In this document: positions 45,607 to 53,761 of the stretch, piece after piece
How positions within the stretch are numbered: position 1 is the stretch's first letter
Layout: every line of letters begins with the position of its first letter
Origin: a virus
Length of the DNA: 53,761 nt
Direction: 5' to 3' (one strand)
IMG/VR virus record: IMGVR_UViG_3300050015_000366
Coordinates: 1 to 53,761 of that record
Translations under genes and position numbers: made by a program
Notes under the pieces: model-generated
Databases searched by the model: none
The model's input: the letters and a program-made list of their open reading frames with translations, nothing else
Told to the model about the DNA's origin: nothing

Positions 45607-47327
45607 TGGCCGACGCCCTCATCCTCCCGATCGTGGTGACCATCGGCGGCGTCGACCGGACGACGAAGGTGGCGGACTCCATCTACTGGTCCCGCGTCGT
45701 CAACGGCATCGGCCAGGCGCGCTTCGACACGATGGACCCAACCGGCAGCTACGCGCCCGTCGAGGGCGACCCGGTCGTGATCAGCCTCGGCGGGACGGTC
45801 CGGTGGCGCGGCGAGGTCGACGCGGCTGACACGCACTTCCTCGGGCCGACCAAGGGCGTCCTCACGCACGTCACGGCGACCTACTGCGCCCAGTACCTGC
45901 AGCGCGACGTCATCAACACGACCTTTGTCGCCGGCCTGCAGAAAACGGTCCTCCAGGCGCTGGTCGCCAGCGGCACGGTCCTCGCCGCGCTCGGCGTGAC
46001 GCTCGACGCGGCGCAGCCGGACGGGGCGACCCTGACCGAGATCGCGGCGCCCTACATGACGCCCGAGGCGATCCTCCAATACCTCTCGACGGTGACGGGC
46101 GACATCTACGACGTCAGCCCCTCGCTCGTCCTCGGCATGTGGGCGCCCGGCGCGAAGAGCAGCGGGATCACGATCACGCTCGGCGGTGGCTACCTCGTCG
46201 ACGCGAACTGGAAGCGCCGCCGGTTCGACTACCGCAACCGAGAGATCCTGTCCTACGGCTCGCCGACGACCGTCCAGATGATCGACGAGACGTTCATTGG
46301 CAACGGCAGCCGGCGCATCTTCGCGCTGCACTACGTTCCAGCGACCGCGCCGTCGAGCCTCACGATCAACGACACGCCCTACCCGGTCGGCACCTACGGG
46401 ACGAGCGGCACCGTCTGGACCTACCGCGCCTCGGACAACTCGCTCTACCAGGACTCCGGCGCGCCCGTGCTGACCAGCGGCCAGGTCCTGGACGTGACGC
46501 TGCCCGTCTTCTTCCCGCAGACCGTCACCTACCAGGACGACGCGGAAATCGCCGCGAACGGCCCGTGGGCGCGGGCGGACTCCCAGCCGGACGTCACAAC
46601 CTACGCCGCGGCGATGGCCGTCGCGCAGGGGCTCGTCGAGCAGAACAAGCCGAAGCCGCCCGTTCCGGTCGTGACGATCACGGCCGACGGCCCGCTGCCT
46701 GGCTACACGATCGTCATCGACCTGCCGGCAATTCAGCTCGCCTCGCAGACGTGTCTCATCCAGCAGGTCGAGACGACGTGTGTCAAGGCACTCGACCAGG
46801 CGGACGTGCAGCACACGCTGACGCTGGTCTCCGGCACGACGCTCGTAGCGACGCCGCGCGACATCTGGAAGCTGTTCCTGTTCGGCAACCAGACGGCCTC
46901 GCTCGGGTCAGGGGCCGGGAGTGGCGGCCTGACTGCCGCCACGGCCGTGACACCGCTCTCGGTGCAGCTCACCGCCACGACGACGGCCTACGCCGACAAC
47001 GCCGTGCGCGGCGCCAACGTCGCGGGCCCAGTCGCCGAGGCGACGCGCCCGAGGCTGAACGGATCGATGCTCGTCGGCGTCGGGCTCCAGGTGCGCGCCC
47101 GAGTGAGCTCGCCGGACGGCGGGACGGTGACGCTGCATCTGCGGGACGTCACGAACAACGTGGACGTCGGCTCGAGCGTCGCGACGGCGCTGACGGCCAA
47201 CACGGTCACGCCGATCACCTTCCGCGTCGTGCCGAGCGACGGCGCCGCCGAATACGAGCTGTGGTGGGAAGCAACGGCCGCGCCGATCAACCTGTGCCCC
47301 GGCCCGGCTTTCCTGGAGACCGCCTGA
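45606..47327 (+). CDS. Tail tip/hub protein
   Basis: A 573-residue protein that starts at the last base of the tape-measure stop. It is beta-rich, starting LPIVVTIGGVDRTTKVADSIYWSRVVNGIGQARFDT and with YCAQYLQRDVINTTFV, as in baseplate hub or distal tail proteins. The next region (GNGSRRIFALHYVPATAPSSLTIND) looks like a carbohydrate-binding or Ig-like module. The C-terminal 130 residues are a separate beta domain. It would form the tail tip below the tape measure. Confidence 0.68.
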   Translation: MADALILPIVVTIGGVDRTTKVADSIYWSRVVNGIGQARFDTMDPTGSYAPVEGDPVVISLGGTVRWRGEVDAADTHFLGPTKGVLTHVTATYCAQYLQRDVINTTFVAGLQKTVLQALVASGTVLAALGVTLDAAQPDGATLTEIAAPYMTPEAILQYLSTVTGDIYDVSPSLVLGMWAPGAKSSGITITLGGGYLVDANWKRRRFDYRNREILSYGSPTTVQMIDETFIGNGSRRIFALHYVPATAPSSLTINDTPYPVGTYGTSGTVWTYRASDNSLYQDSGAPVLTSGQVLDVTLPVFFPQTVTYQDDAEIAANGPWARADSQPDVTTYAAAMAVAQGLVEQNKPKPPVPVVTITADGPLPGYTIVIDLPAIQLASQTCLIQQVETTCVKALDQADVQHTLTLVSGTTLVATPRDIWKLFLFGNQTASLGSGAGSGGLTAATAVTPLSVQLTATTTAYADNAVRGANVAGPVAEATRPRLNGSMLVGVGLQVRARVSSPDGGTVTLHLRDVTNNVDVGSSVATALTANTVTPITFRVVPSDGAAEYELWWEATAAPINLCPGPAFLETA

Positions 47328-50251
47328 TGCGACGCGCGCCCTTCGCCCTGCTCGTGGCCCTACTCCTGGCGCTCGCGCTGGCCCTGGCGCTCATCCTGCT
47401 CTCGGCCGCCAATGCCTCGGCGCAGCAGCGCACGGTGACGGCCGACACTGTGAAGCTGCTCACGGTGCCCTGCACGATCACCAGCGGGTCGGCCTCGCCG
47501 ACCGGGGGCGCGAACTGCAACCTGTACCTCAAGAGTGACGGCACGCTCTGGCAGCGGACCGGCGGCGTGTGGGTCAAGGCGGGGAATGTCGGCTCGGGCA
47601 CCGTCGGCCAGATTCCCAAGTGGGTGACGAGTACGACATTTGGCGACAGCGTGATTACGGAGAGTGGCGGCAACGTCGGCATCGGGACGACGAGTCCAAC
47701 GGCGACTTTACAGGTTACGAACCAAGGATTTTCTGAAGGGACATTTCGTTCCGTGGTCACGGGGTTGATTTTAAAATCTCAAGCCACAAACGCCAGGACA
47801 TCCTTGGCTCTTGTTCCAGGTGCAGGTTCAACAATTGCGGATATTCGACTATTTACATCGACCGACACGAACACAAATTACTCATCAATTGCGTGGGGAT
47901 ATGAGGCAGGTTCAAGTGCGTGGGGCTGGAACAGCGAAAAGGGTGGAACAGAAACAGCAAAAGCAATTTATTTTAACGCTACAAATGGTCAAAGTGCGGC
48001 GACAGCGAATATGTTTTTAGCAACAAACGGCAACGTCGGCATCGGGACGACGGGGCCTGGGTCACTTCTTGAAATTTATAAATCCACGGCGTTCGCTATT
48101 GGCCCGACCCTTACTTTGAATAACCCAGCAGGTGGTGTGGGTGGAGGGTCATCTATTGACTTCAAGGGTCATGGTCCAGCATCTCAACTTATTGCATCAC
48201 GTATAGTAACGACAGATGACAATAATTGGTCTAACAATATAGATTTCCAAACAAAAGCGCAGAGTTCGGGGGGAACTTTAAGTTCTAAGTTATATATACA
48301 ATCAACCGGCAACGTCGGCATCGGGACGACGACGCCGAACTTCCAACTGTCCACGACCGGCACGGTCGCCGCCAACGCCTACGCCTCCCAGACGACAGGC
48401 TGGGCCATCACCAACGCGGGCGCAGCCGACTTCCGCTATCTCTATACCGACGAGCTCCACGCCAAAGCGTTTATCGCAGACCTCGAACAGGCTCTGGCCG
48501 GCGGCCAGATCATCAGCAAGAGCGTCGCGAAGATCTACGCCGCATTCGACACGTCCAGCGCCACGCGCCTCATCGTGGAGGACTTCGCCGGGTACGACGG
48601 CGTGGCCGTGTTCCAGGCGGGCGACTACGTGCAAGTGCGGTCCTTCTCGCGGGCAGCGGGAAGCCTGACCATCGCGAATGCCTATGGCACCGTCGCCCTC
48701 GATACCACCTACGGCGTAAGCGGGTACGATGCCGCGACGCACACCCAAGCCTGGACGTGGACCAAGATCGGCACGCCGACTGTCGTGGCCGGCGCAGGGT
48801 CGCTCGCGCTGGACCTGGGCGTGTCGGGGAACGGCTACTACGAGGTCAACAGCATCGACGGGGCCTACGGCGCGAACTCGCCGTACTCGCAGATCGTGAC
48901 GTGGGCGACGACGCCCAGCAACAAGACGGTGCGCGCGCGCATGGGCAACCTCTTCGGCGTGACGAGTACCGCCGAGTACGGCCTGTGGGCCGGGAAGTCC
49001 TTCGCGAACAATCAGTACTTCCTCGCCTCCGATACGAACTTCGAACTGCGCGGGATCGATCTCAAACTGTTCGACGGCGCGACGAACACCGTCCGCCTCG
49101 ACCCGAGCGTGCCGAGCTTCGCGATGGGCTCGACGCTGCCTTCGGGCTTCTCGACGGGCACCGGGATCTGGATGGGCAAGGATTCGAGCGCCTACAAGTT
49201 CCGCGTGGGCGACCCGTCGGCCGGGCAGCTCGCGTGGGACGGCTCGGCGCTCACGGCCGCTGGCTGGACGATCGGCGCCTCGGCGCTGATGAAGGACGGC
49301 AGCACCGAGGCGACCTCGGCCGGGATGGCGCCGACGGATTATCCCTTCTACGCGGGCGCGACCTACGCGAATCGGGCGACTGCCCCGTTCCGCGTGAGCC
49401 TAGCCGGCGGCGTCACGGCCACCTCCGGCACGATTGGCGGTTGGACGCTCGGCACGACCAGCCTCACGTCTGGGACCGGTGCCACCACTGTCGGCCTCGA
49501 CAGCGGCGGCACGAACCCCGCCTTCTACGCAGGCAGCGCGACACCGGCCTCTGCGCCGTTCCGGGTCACGAACGCGGGCGTGCTGACGGCGACGGGTGCG
49601 AACATCGTGAACGGAGTCATCACCTTTGACAACGGCGCGTTCATGAAGGTGAGCGGGAATGGCTTCGGCTCGACGAACCAGTTCATCGAATGGTGGGGCC
49701 CGCATCAGTCGGCGCTTACCAGTTGCACCGAAGCGAACGCCACCTACTACTTGAAAACAGACGGGACGGCCTACTTCGGCGGAGCACTCCTGGCTGGCGT
49801 GCTGAAGAACACCGTGACGGGCACCGTGCTCAACAACACGAACAGCGCAGTCCTCGGGCCATACGCGTCGAACGGCAACACGATCACGATCAATTGGTCG
49901 TTGGATTTCTATTCCACGAAGGCGTACGTCCCCAGTGACTCGGCCGGGTGGACCGCCGCCGACCGCACGGCGCCGACCGCCACCCTGAAACTCGAGCGGT
50001 CGGTGAGCGGCGGGGGCTACTCAACGATCTGGAGCACCACGGTCTGCAACGGGACGGTGACCGCCGAAGCACCGAACGGCGTGGACTCGGGCTTCATCTC
50101 GAAGACGGTCGTCTGCTCAGGCACCTACACGGACCCGGATCACAACACGAACACGCGGTCCTATCGGCTGTCGTTCGTGAGCGACAGCCACGTCTTCGTG
50201 CCCGGCGGCGTCGTGCGAAATAACCTCTCGCTCGTGTCGATCGAGCGGTAG
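47327..50251 (+). CDS. Tail fibre with signal-like N-terminus and exchanged AT-rich cassettes
   Basis: A 974-residue protein from the ATG overlapping the preceding TGA; the open frame extends upstream as a shadow. Residues 1-32 are a long hydrophobic signal-like segment ending ANASAQQ. The N-terminal third has three copies of GNVGIGTT, a motif of fibre and chaperone-type tips. Between these copies the DNA is clearly less GC-rich (47693-48306). The middle and C-terminal parts (AGVLTATGANIVNGVITFDNGA) are beta-rich, ending in VVRNNLSLVSIER. It is the best candidate for the central fibre. Confidence 0.72.
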   Translation: MRRAPFALLVALLLALALALALILLSAANASAQQRTVTADTVKLLTVPCTITSGSASPTGGANCNLYLKSDGTLWQRTGGVWVKAGNVGSGTVGQIPKWVTSTTFGDSVITESGGNVGIGTTSPTATLQVTNQGFSEGTFRSVVTGLILKSQATNARTSLALVPGAGSTIADIRLFTSTDTNTNYSSIAWGYEAGSSAWGWNSEKGGTETAKAIYFNATNGQSAATANMFLATNGNVGIGTTGPGSLLEIYKSTAFAIGPTLTLNNPAGGVGGGSSIDFKGHGPASQLIASRIVTTDDNNWSNNIDFQTKAQSSGGTLSSKLYIQSTGNVGIGTTTPNFQLSTTGTVAANAYASQTTGWAITNAGAADFRYLYTDELHAKAFIADLEQALAGGQIISKSVAKIYAAFDTSSATRLIVEDFAGYDGVAVFQAGDYVQVRSFSRAAGSLTIANAYGTVALDTTYGVSGYDAATHTQAWTWTKIGTPTVVAGAGSLALDLGVSGNGYYEVNSIDGAYGANSPYSQIVTWATTPSNKTVRARMGNLFGVTSTAEYGLWAGKSFANNQYFLASDTNFELRGIDLKLFDGATNTVRLDPSVPSFAMGSTLPSGFSTGTGIWMGKDSSAYKFRVGDPSAGQLAWDGSALTAAGWTIGASALMKDGSTEATSAGMAPTDYPFYAGATYANRATAPFRVSLAGGVTATSGTIGGWTLGTTSLTSGTGATTVGLDSGGTNPAFYAGSATPASAPFRVTNAGVLTATGANIVNGVITFDNGAFMKVSGNGFGSTNQFIEWWGPHQSALTSCTEANATYYLKTDGTAYFGGALLAGVLKNTVTGTVLNNTNSAVLGPYASNGNTITINWSLDFYSTKAYVPSDSAGWTAADRTAPTATLKLERSVSGGGYSTIWSTTVCNGTVTAEAPNGVDSGFISKTVVCSGTYTDPDHNTNTRSYRLSFVSDSHVFVPGGVVRNNLSLVSIER
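47668..48331 (+). repeat. Three identical 25-nt repeats bracketing AT-rich cassettes
   Basis: The same 25 bases, starting CGGCAACGTCGGCATCGGGA, stand at 47668-47692, 48028-48052 and 48307-48331. They encode GNVGIGTT in the fibre gene. The spacing is 360 and 279 nt, both multiples of three, so exchange or loss of a cassette keeps the frame. The DNA between the copies is visibly richer in A and T than the rest of the genome. Confidence 0.85.
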
Positions 50252-50261
50252 GGAGACGGCA

Positions 50262-50870
50262 ATGAGCGGCGAAAGCGAACCCGTCACGCGCGGCGAATTG
50301 GCGATGCACCTCGCGCCCCTCGGGGAGATGCGCGACATGTTCCGGGCGTCGCTTGGTCGCGTCGAAAAGGGCCAAGAGCGGATACTTTCGCAGATTGCCG
50401 AGATGGACATCCGCATCACTCGCCGTCAGGACATCACGAACGGGCGGACCGCCAAGGTCGAGAACCTTGCCGCCACCATCCATATCAGCGCCGTAGAAGC
50501 CAAGGCGGCCACCGTGCTCGCGCAGCAGATCGCGATCGAGGCGAAGGAAGCGGTCGGCGTCGCTCAGCAGACCGCGATCGAGGCGAAGGAAGCGGCGTCT
50601 GGAGCGGCCAAGGTCGGAACTGACGTGCAGGCGATCGTCGCACATATCGATCAGTTCGGGTGTCGACAGAAGGGCCGACACGAGGACATGGTGGACGCGC
50701 TGGTCCAGGCCGGAGTAACGCCCGGTGAAGCGACACCGATCACGCGCTGGACGCGACGCCAGAAGGGCAGCATGGGCGCAGGGCTGGCCGCCGCGACTGC
50801 GCTTGGCGCGCTCACGCCCTACCTGGTCCCGGCAGTTGAACATCTCGCGCGGTGGGTGCGGAGCTGGTAG
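50262..50870 (+). CDS. Coiled-coil protein with C-terminal membrane helix
   Basis: A 202-residue protein. After a short acidic start it has a long amphipathic helix with internal repeats (AIEAKEAVGVAQQTAIEAKEAASGAAK) encoded by near-identical DNA. The C-terminal 30 residues hold a hydrophobic helix (GAGLAAATALGALTPYLVPA) and a basic end (HLARWVRSW). Its place directly before the cell-wall hydrolase suggests a holin or XhlA-like lysis protein. It could also be a tail accessory. Confidence 0.55.
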   Translation: MSGESEPVTRGELAMHLAPLGEMRDMFRASLGRVEKGQERILSQIAEMDIRITRRQDITNGRTAKVENLAATIHISAVEAKAATVLAQQIAIEAKEAVGVAQQTAIEAKEAASGAAKVGTDVQAIVAHIDQFGCRQKGRHEDMVDALVQAGVTPGEATPITRWTRRQKGSMGAGLAAATALGALTPYLVPAVEHLARWVRSW

Positions 50871-51350
50871 ATGAGGCGAACCATGATGACCGACGCAGAG
50901 ATCAGGGCTGCACTGAACAACCGCCAAGCGTTCTCGCTCACGCTGTATGGCGAGGCCAGGGGTGAGCCAGAAGCCGGCCGCGTGGCCGTGGCGCACGTCA
51001 TCGACAACCGGGTAAAGGCGGGCAAGTGGGGGCCGACCCACAAGACGGTCTGCCTCTGGCCGGCGCAGTTCTCGTGCTGGCAACCCGTAGGCGGCGCGAT
51101 GAACTACGCGGTCGTGATGGCGATGGCGCGGGCCCTCCTCGGGGATCGCCCGGTGGCCATCCCGGCGAGCCTTCAGCGATGCGTGGAGATTGCCGACGCG
51201 GTGATCGCCGGGAAGAGCGAGGACCCAACCGGGGGATCGTGCTTCTATCTCACGCACACGCTCTATGCCACGGATCCGCCGAAGTGGACGCTGGCGATGA
51301 CGATGACTGTGCAGATCGGGGAGCACGTGTTCCTCGCGGAGCGCGCGTGA
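50871..51350 (+). CDS. SleB-family cell-wall hydrolase (endolysin candidate)
   Basis: A 159-residue protein. Residues 18-55 (AFSLTLYGEARGEPEAGRVAVAHVIDNRV) with the catalytic Glu in YGEARGE, and VCLWPAQFSCWQP, form the SleB/CwlJ (PF07486) pattern; SCFYLTHTLYA is the usual later motif. SleB domains are lytic transglycosylases. There is no signal peptide, so a holin is needed for export. The GTG of the next gene overlaps the stop. Confidence 0.82.
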   Translation: MRRTMMTDAEIRAALNNRQAFSLTLYGEARGEPEAGRVAVAHVIDNRVKAGKWGPTHKTVCLWPAQFSCWQPVGGAMNYAVVMAMARALLGDRPVAIPASLQRCVEIADAVIAGKSEDPTGGSCFYLTHTLYATDPPKWTLAMTMTVQIGEHVFLAERA

Positions 51351-51574
51351 CGGCGGTCGAGCATCGGGCGCTTCGGGAGGCGTGCTGCGAGTTGCGCCGG
51401 CTCGCTCGGTGGTTACAACGGGAGGTCACGCTGGCGATGCCCGACGGTCGATGGGCCTATCGCGTGAGTCGCCCGCGAGAGGAACGGCTGGCGATGCTGA
51501 ACTCGCAGATCGACGGCCTCGGGGATCAATGTCAGGCGATTGCGTTGGCCCGTCCAGCGCACAAGGAGAAGTAG
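51347..51574 (+). CDS. Small hypothetical protein after the hydrolase
   Basis: A 75-residue helical protein (EHRALREACCELRRLARWLQREV; RPREERLAMLNSQIDGLGDQ) starting with GTG at a GTGA overlap. Its position in a lysis cassette would suit a spanin-like or regulatory protein, but there is no membrane segment. Function unknown. Confidence 0.5.
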   Translation: MTAVEHRALREACCELRRLARWLQREVTLAMPDGRWAYRVSRPREERLAMLNSQIDGLGDQCQAIALARPAHKEK

Positions 51575-51576
51575 CG

Positions 51577-52005
51577 ATGCGACTCAGAACAGCGGTGCTT
51601 GCGGCGTGCGTGATGGCGGTATTCGGATTCTGGGGGATCACCGGAACGGCGCAGGGCACCGTCGCGGTCAACCCGACACTCGTGCAGTTCACCCCGAGCG
51701 CGGACCACAGTGTGCTCAACCTGGACGGGACGCCCATTGTTTCGCGTTACGACATGCGCGTCTACGTGCCGACCGCGTTGACTGTGGTCGTATTCACGCA
51801 GTCCCTCGGAAAACCGGCGCCCGGCACAGACGGAACGATTCAGGTCGATCTCGGGAACAGCGCCGTCGCCGCGCTTCTGAAGAACACGCAGTATGTCGCA
51901 GAGGTCGTGGCGATCGGCCCCTACGGCGAGGGGGTGAGCGCGCCGTCAAACCCTTTCGGTTTTGCAGCGCCACCTCGGCCGGCGGGTGCGCCAGTCCTCC
52001 GGTGA
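51577..52005 (+). CDS. Signal-peptide protein with FN3-like domain
   Basis: A 142-residue protein; the ATG at 51577 follows AAGGAGAAG. Residues 1-26 (RLRTAVLAACVMAVFGFWG ending in TAQG) resemble a Sec signal. The mature part (DMRVYVPTALTVVVFTQSLG...TQYVAEVVAIGPYGEGVSAPSNPF) is a fibronectin-III-like beta sandwich. It could be exported or virion-associated. The following 91 nt (52006-52096) hold no feature I can support. Confidence 0.58.
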   Translation: MRLRTAVLAACVMAVFGFWGITGTAQGTVAVNPTLVQFTPSADHSVLNLDGTPIVSRYDMRVYVPTALTVVVFTQSLGKPAPGTDGTIQVDLGNSAVAALLKNTQYVAEVVAIGPYGEGVSAPSNPFGFAAPPRPAGAPVLR

Positions 52006-52096
52006 GCAAGCCGGGGTGTGGGCGCTGATGCGCTGCCCCCTCTCTCGCCGTCCTCGTCTCTCCGGTCTCGTCAGGTAGGGAGCGCGAGATCAGACT

Positions 52097-52477
52097 ATGG
52101 CACTCATCATTGATCGCGTCTGGGGCCGCGTCGCCCGCCCGTGGGGCTTCGAGGTGCGCGTGGATCTGCGCGATGACGCGGGCACGGCCTATAACGAGGC
52201 GATGACCTTCAAGACTGAGCCGGATGCCGACGCCTTGAACAAGCGTGTGGCCGCGCTCGTGACCCAGATCGAAGATCGCCTGGCGCATCCGCAGGGCGAT
52301 CCCCTCGATCCGAAAGACGCCGAGATCGCCACGCTGAAGGCAGACAAGGCCGCGCTCTGGTTGGTGGGCGATAACGATCAGAAGGTGCTCGACGCCCTCG
52401 TGGCGAAGTACGGCAAGGGCGCCACGGACATCATTGCGGCGGTGAGCACGAAGCCGCCGAAGCCTCCCAAGGGATAA
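52097..52477 (+). CDS. Hypothetical protein upstream of the fibre gene
   Basis: A 126-residue protein. The first 45 residues are beta-rich (IIDRVWGRVARPWGFEVRVDLRDDAG), the next 50 helical (DALNKRVAALVTQIEDRLAHP; DAEIATLKADKAALWLVGD), and the tail is Lys/Pro. It precedes the fibre gene by 3 nt. No family recognised; probably a tail or fibre-assembly protein. Confidence 0.52.
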   Translation: MALIIDRVWGRVARPWGFEVRVDLRDDAGTAYNEAMTFKTEPDADALNKRVAALVTQIEDRLAHPQGDPLDPKDAEIATLKADKAALWLVGDNDQKVLDALVAKYGKGATDIIAAVSTKPPKPPKG

Positions 52478-52480
52478 GAC

Positions 52481-53761
52481 ATGGCCACCCGCACCTCGAC
52501 CAAGAGCGGCTCGTGGAGTGACGCGAGCGCCTGGGATACCGGCGCTCCGGCTGATGGCGACGCCGTCACCATCGCTGCTGGGCACAATGTCTTGATGGAT
52601 ACCGACCTATCCGCGTGGACGGGCCTGCTCACGGTCACGATCTCGGGTGGCGCGACGACGCCGGGGATGCTGTACTTCGCCTCTGGCACCAGCGGGTATC
52701 TCAAGATCCGCACCGGCTACAACCTGGTGGGCACGAGTGGGGCCGCAAAGGGCCGACTGCACGCGAGCGCCACCGGCGCGACGTGGGCCGACACCACTGC
52801 GCTGCCGTTTGCGAACAAGGCCGTCATCGGCCTCGGGGCCACGTCGAAGATCGACGCGCAGTACCTGGACATCGCGCTGTATTGCGTGAATCCGACGCAC
52901 GCCTACGTGCGGACCTACGGCGTCAGGAAGACCGCCACGGCTTCGGCGAGCACCGACACCTTCACATCGGCCTCCCACGGTCTGGCGAACGGCACGCCGG
53001 TGATGGTTATGTCGTCGGGGACGTTACCCGGTGGCCTCGTGGCAGATTACGTCTATTACGTCGTCGCCACCGCGACGAGCACCTTCAAACTCGCCCCAGT
53101 CTCAGGCGGCACGGCGATTGACCTGACCAGCGATGGCAGCGGAACGATCGAGGTGTATACCGGCGCGGCGAGCGGGGCCAATCCTGTCAAGGTCTTCGAG
53201 GACGTGACGGCCGAGACGGGATGGACGAACGCGGCGGGGCATAACCGCGTCGTGGCCGTCAGCGCGGGGCAGAACTACGACCAGCAGCGGCTGACCATCA
53301 CGACGCTCGCCTCCGACGCGATCACGCTGTCGGCCGCGTTGGACTCACTCCAGTACCCCGGCGCACGGATCTACCTCGTCGCCCGCAACGTGTCGATCCG
53401 CTCGGCCTGCACGACGGCTGTCAACATCGTCGATTACGCCGGCGCCGCGACTTCGGCAGGCGTGCTTGGCTGCGAGATTTGGTCAAGTGCGGGCACCGGC
53501 ACCACGTTCTACGGCACCGGCGTCTACTACGGCACAGGCCACACGATCAGCGGCGCCGTGAGCGGCTGCACCAACGGCGTCTACTCCGGCACAGGCCACA
53601 CGATCAGCGGCACCGTGAGCGGCGGCAGCACCGGCGTCTACTCCGGCACAGGCCACACGATCAGCGGCACCGTGAGCGGCTGCACCTACGGCGTCTACTC
53701 CGGCACAGGCCACACGATCAGCGGCACCGTGAGCGGCTGCACCAACGGCGTCTACTCCGGC
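52481..53761 (+). CDS. Tail-fibre-like protein, N-terminal part (continues at base 1)
   Basis: 427 codons are present before the window ends without a stop. The first 130 residues (STKSGSWSDASAWDTGAPADGDAVTIAAGHNVLMDTDLSAW) are the G.W.D.S.W..G..P..GD.V.I..GH.V pattern common at the start of phage adhesins. An FN3-like segment follows (TDTFTSASHGLANGTPVMVM). Then a parallel beta-helix-like region leads into the 19-residue repeats. The rest of the gene is at 1-736. A receptor-binding role is inferred. Confidence 0.75.
   Translation, partial: MATRTSTKSGSWSDASAWDTGAPADGDAVTIAAGHNVLMDTDLSAWTGLLTVTISGGATTPGMLYFASGTSGYLKIRTGYNLVGTSGAAKGRLHASATGATWADTTALPFANKAVIGLGATSKIDAQYLDIALYCVNPTHAYVRTYGVRKTATASASTDTFTSASHGLANGTPVMVMSSGTLPGGLVADYVYYVVATATSTFKLAPVSGGTAIDLTSDGSGTIEVYTGAASGANPVKVFEDVTAETGWTNAAGHNRVVAVSAGQNYDQQRLTITTLASDAITLSAALDSLQYPGARIYLVARNVSIRSACTTAVNIVDYAGAATSAGVLGCEIWSSAGTGTTFYGTGVYYGTGHTISGAVSGCTNGVYSGTGHTISGTVSGGSTGVYSGTGHTISGTVSGCTYGVYSGTGHTISGTVSGCTNGVYSG
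53531..53761 (+). repeat. 57-nt in-frame tandem repeat, right-edge copies
   Basis: Four full units (53531-53587, 53588-53644, 53645-53701, 53702-53758) plus the first three bases of a fifth. Each codes GTGHTISG(T/A)VSG with a variable part and GVYS at the end. To meet the window start in frame, 29 bases (plus any multiple of 57) are missing between base 53761 and base 1. Confidence 0.92.

Noticed and set aside
53531-53761. Variable codons in the fibre repeats as a diversity-generating retroelement target
   Set aside because: No reverse transcriptase gene and no template/variable repeat pair with adenine-specific changes are visible; the variation is between tandem repeat units.

Overview
This window is, to all appearances, one almost complete genome of a tailed double-stranded DNA phage (a GC-rich siphovirus-like member of Caudoviricetes) from an environmental sample. 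It carries terminase, portal, MuF-like head protein, prohead protease, HK97-type capsid, connector, tail-completion, tail-tube, tape-measure and fibre genes in classical order. There is no integrase, transposase, ribosomal RNA or tRNA gene. The two ends of the window lie inside the same gene: a tail-fibre-like gene that starts at 52481, runs off the right edge inside a 57-nt tandem repeat, and re-enters at the left edge inside the same repeat, ending at 736. The molecule is therefore probably circular or circularly permuted and was opened in that repeat. The host cannot be read from the sequence. A SleB-type hydrolase, Sec-like signals and a lipobox are compatible with a Gram-negative host.

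Layout. 1-4829: end of the fibre gene, accessory virion proteins and candidate lysis or envelope genes, rightward. 4891-6491: a small leftward island with a PD-(D/E)XK nuclease and a Dam-type methyltransferase whose N-terminal part is cut off by an in-frame TGA. 6570-25686: the early region, starting at a sigma70-like promoter. It holds a Cro-like HTH protein, an Mre11/Rad50-like SbcD-SbcC pair, a RuvC-like resolvase, a HerA-like ATPase, an SF2 helicase, lambda O/P-like replication genes with a candidate internal origin, an HNH nuclease, a run of tiny membrane and zinc-ribbon proteins, and a duplicated three-gene cassette. 25784-52477: the late region, with packaging, head, tail, fibres and lysis.

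The most unusual content is a pair of inteins. One interrupts the DECH box of the SF2 helicase (19002-19940). The other interrupts the MuF-like head protein (32375-33289). In both, the splicing frame runs through without a stop, but the homing endonuclease is not in that frame. In the helicase intein a DUF559/Vsr-like endonuclease lies in the +1 frame, with its own Shine-Dalgarno sequence and a TTG start. In the head-protein intein a HTH plus PD-(D/E)XK-like endonuclease lies on the opposite strand, with a consensus-like antisense promoter (TATAAT) and Shine-Dalgarno sequence embedded in the C-terminal splicing codons. In both cases splicing blocks and nuclease segments are dual-coded. Two different inteins in one genome have thus separated splicing from homing by overlapping genes, which I regard as the best candidate for a previously undescribed system here.

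Many gene junctions are ATGA or GTGA overlaps, so translational coupling is the rule. Apart from the leftward island and the antisense endonuclease, every gene I accept is on the + strand.
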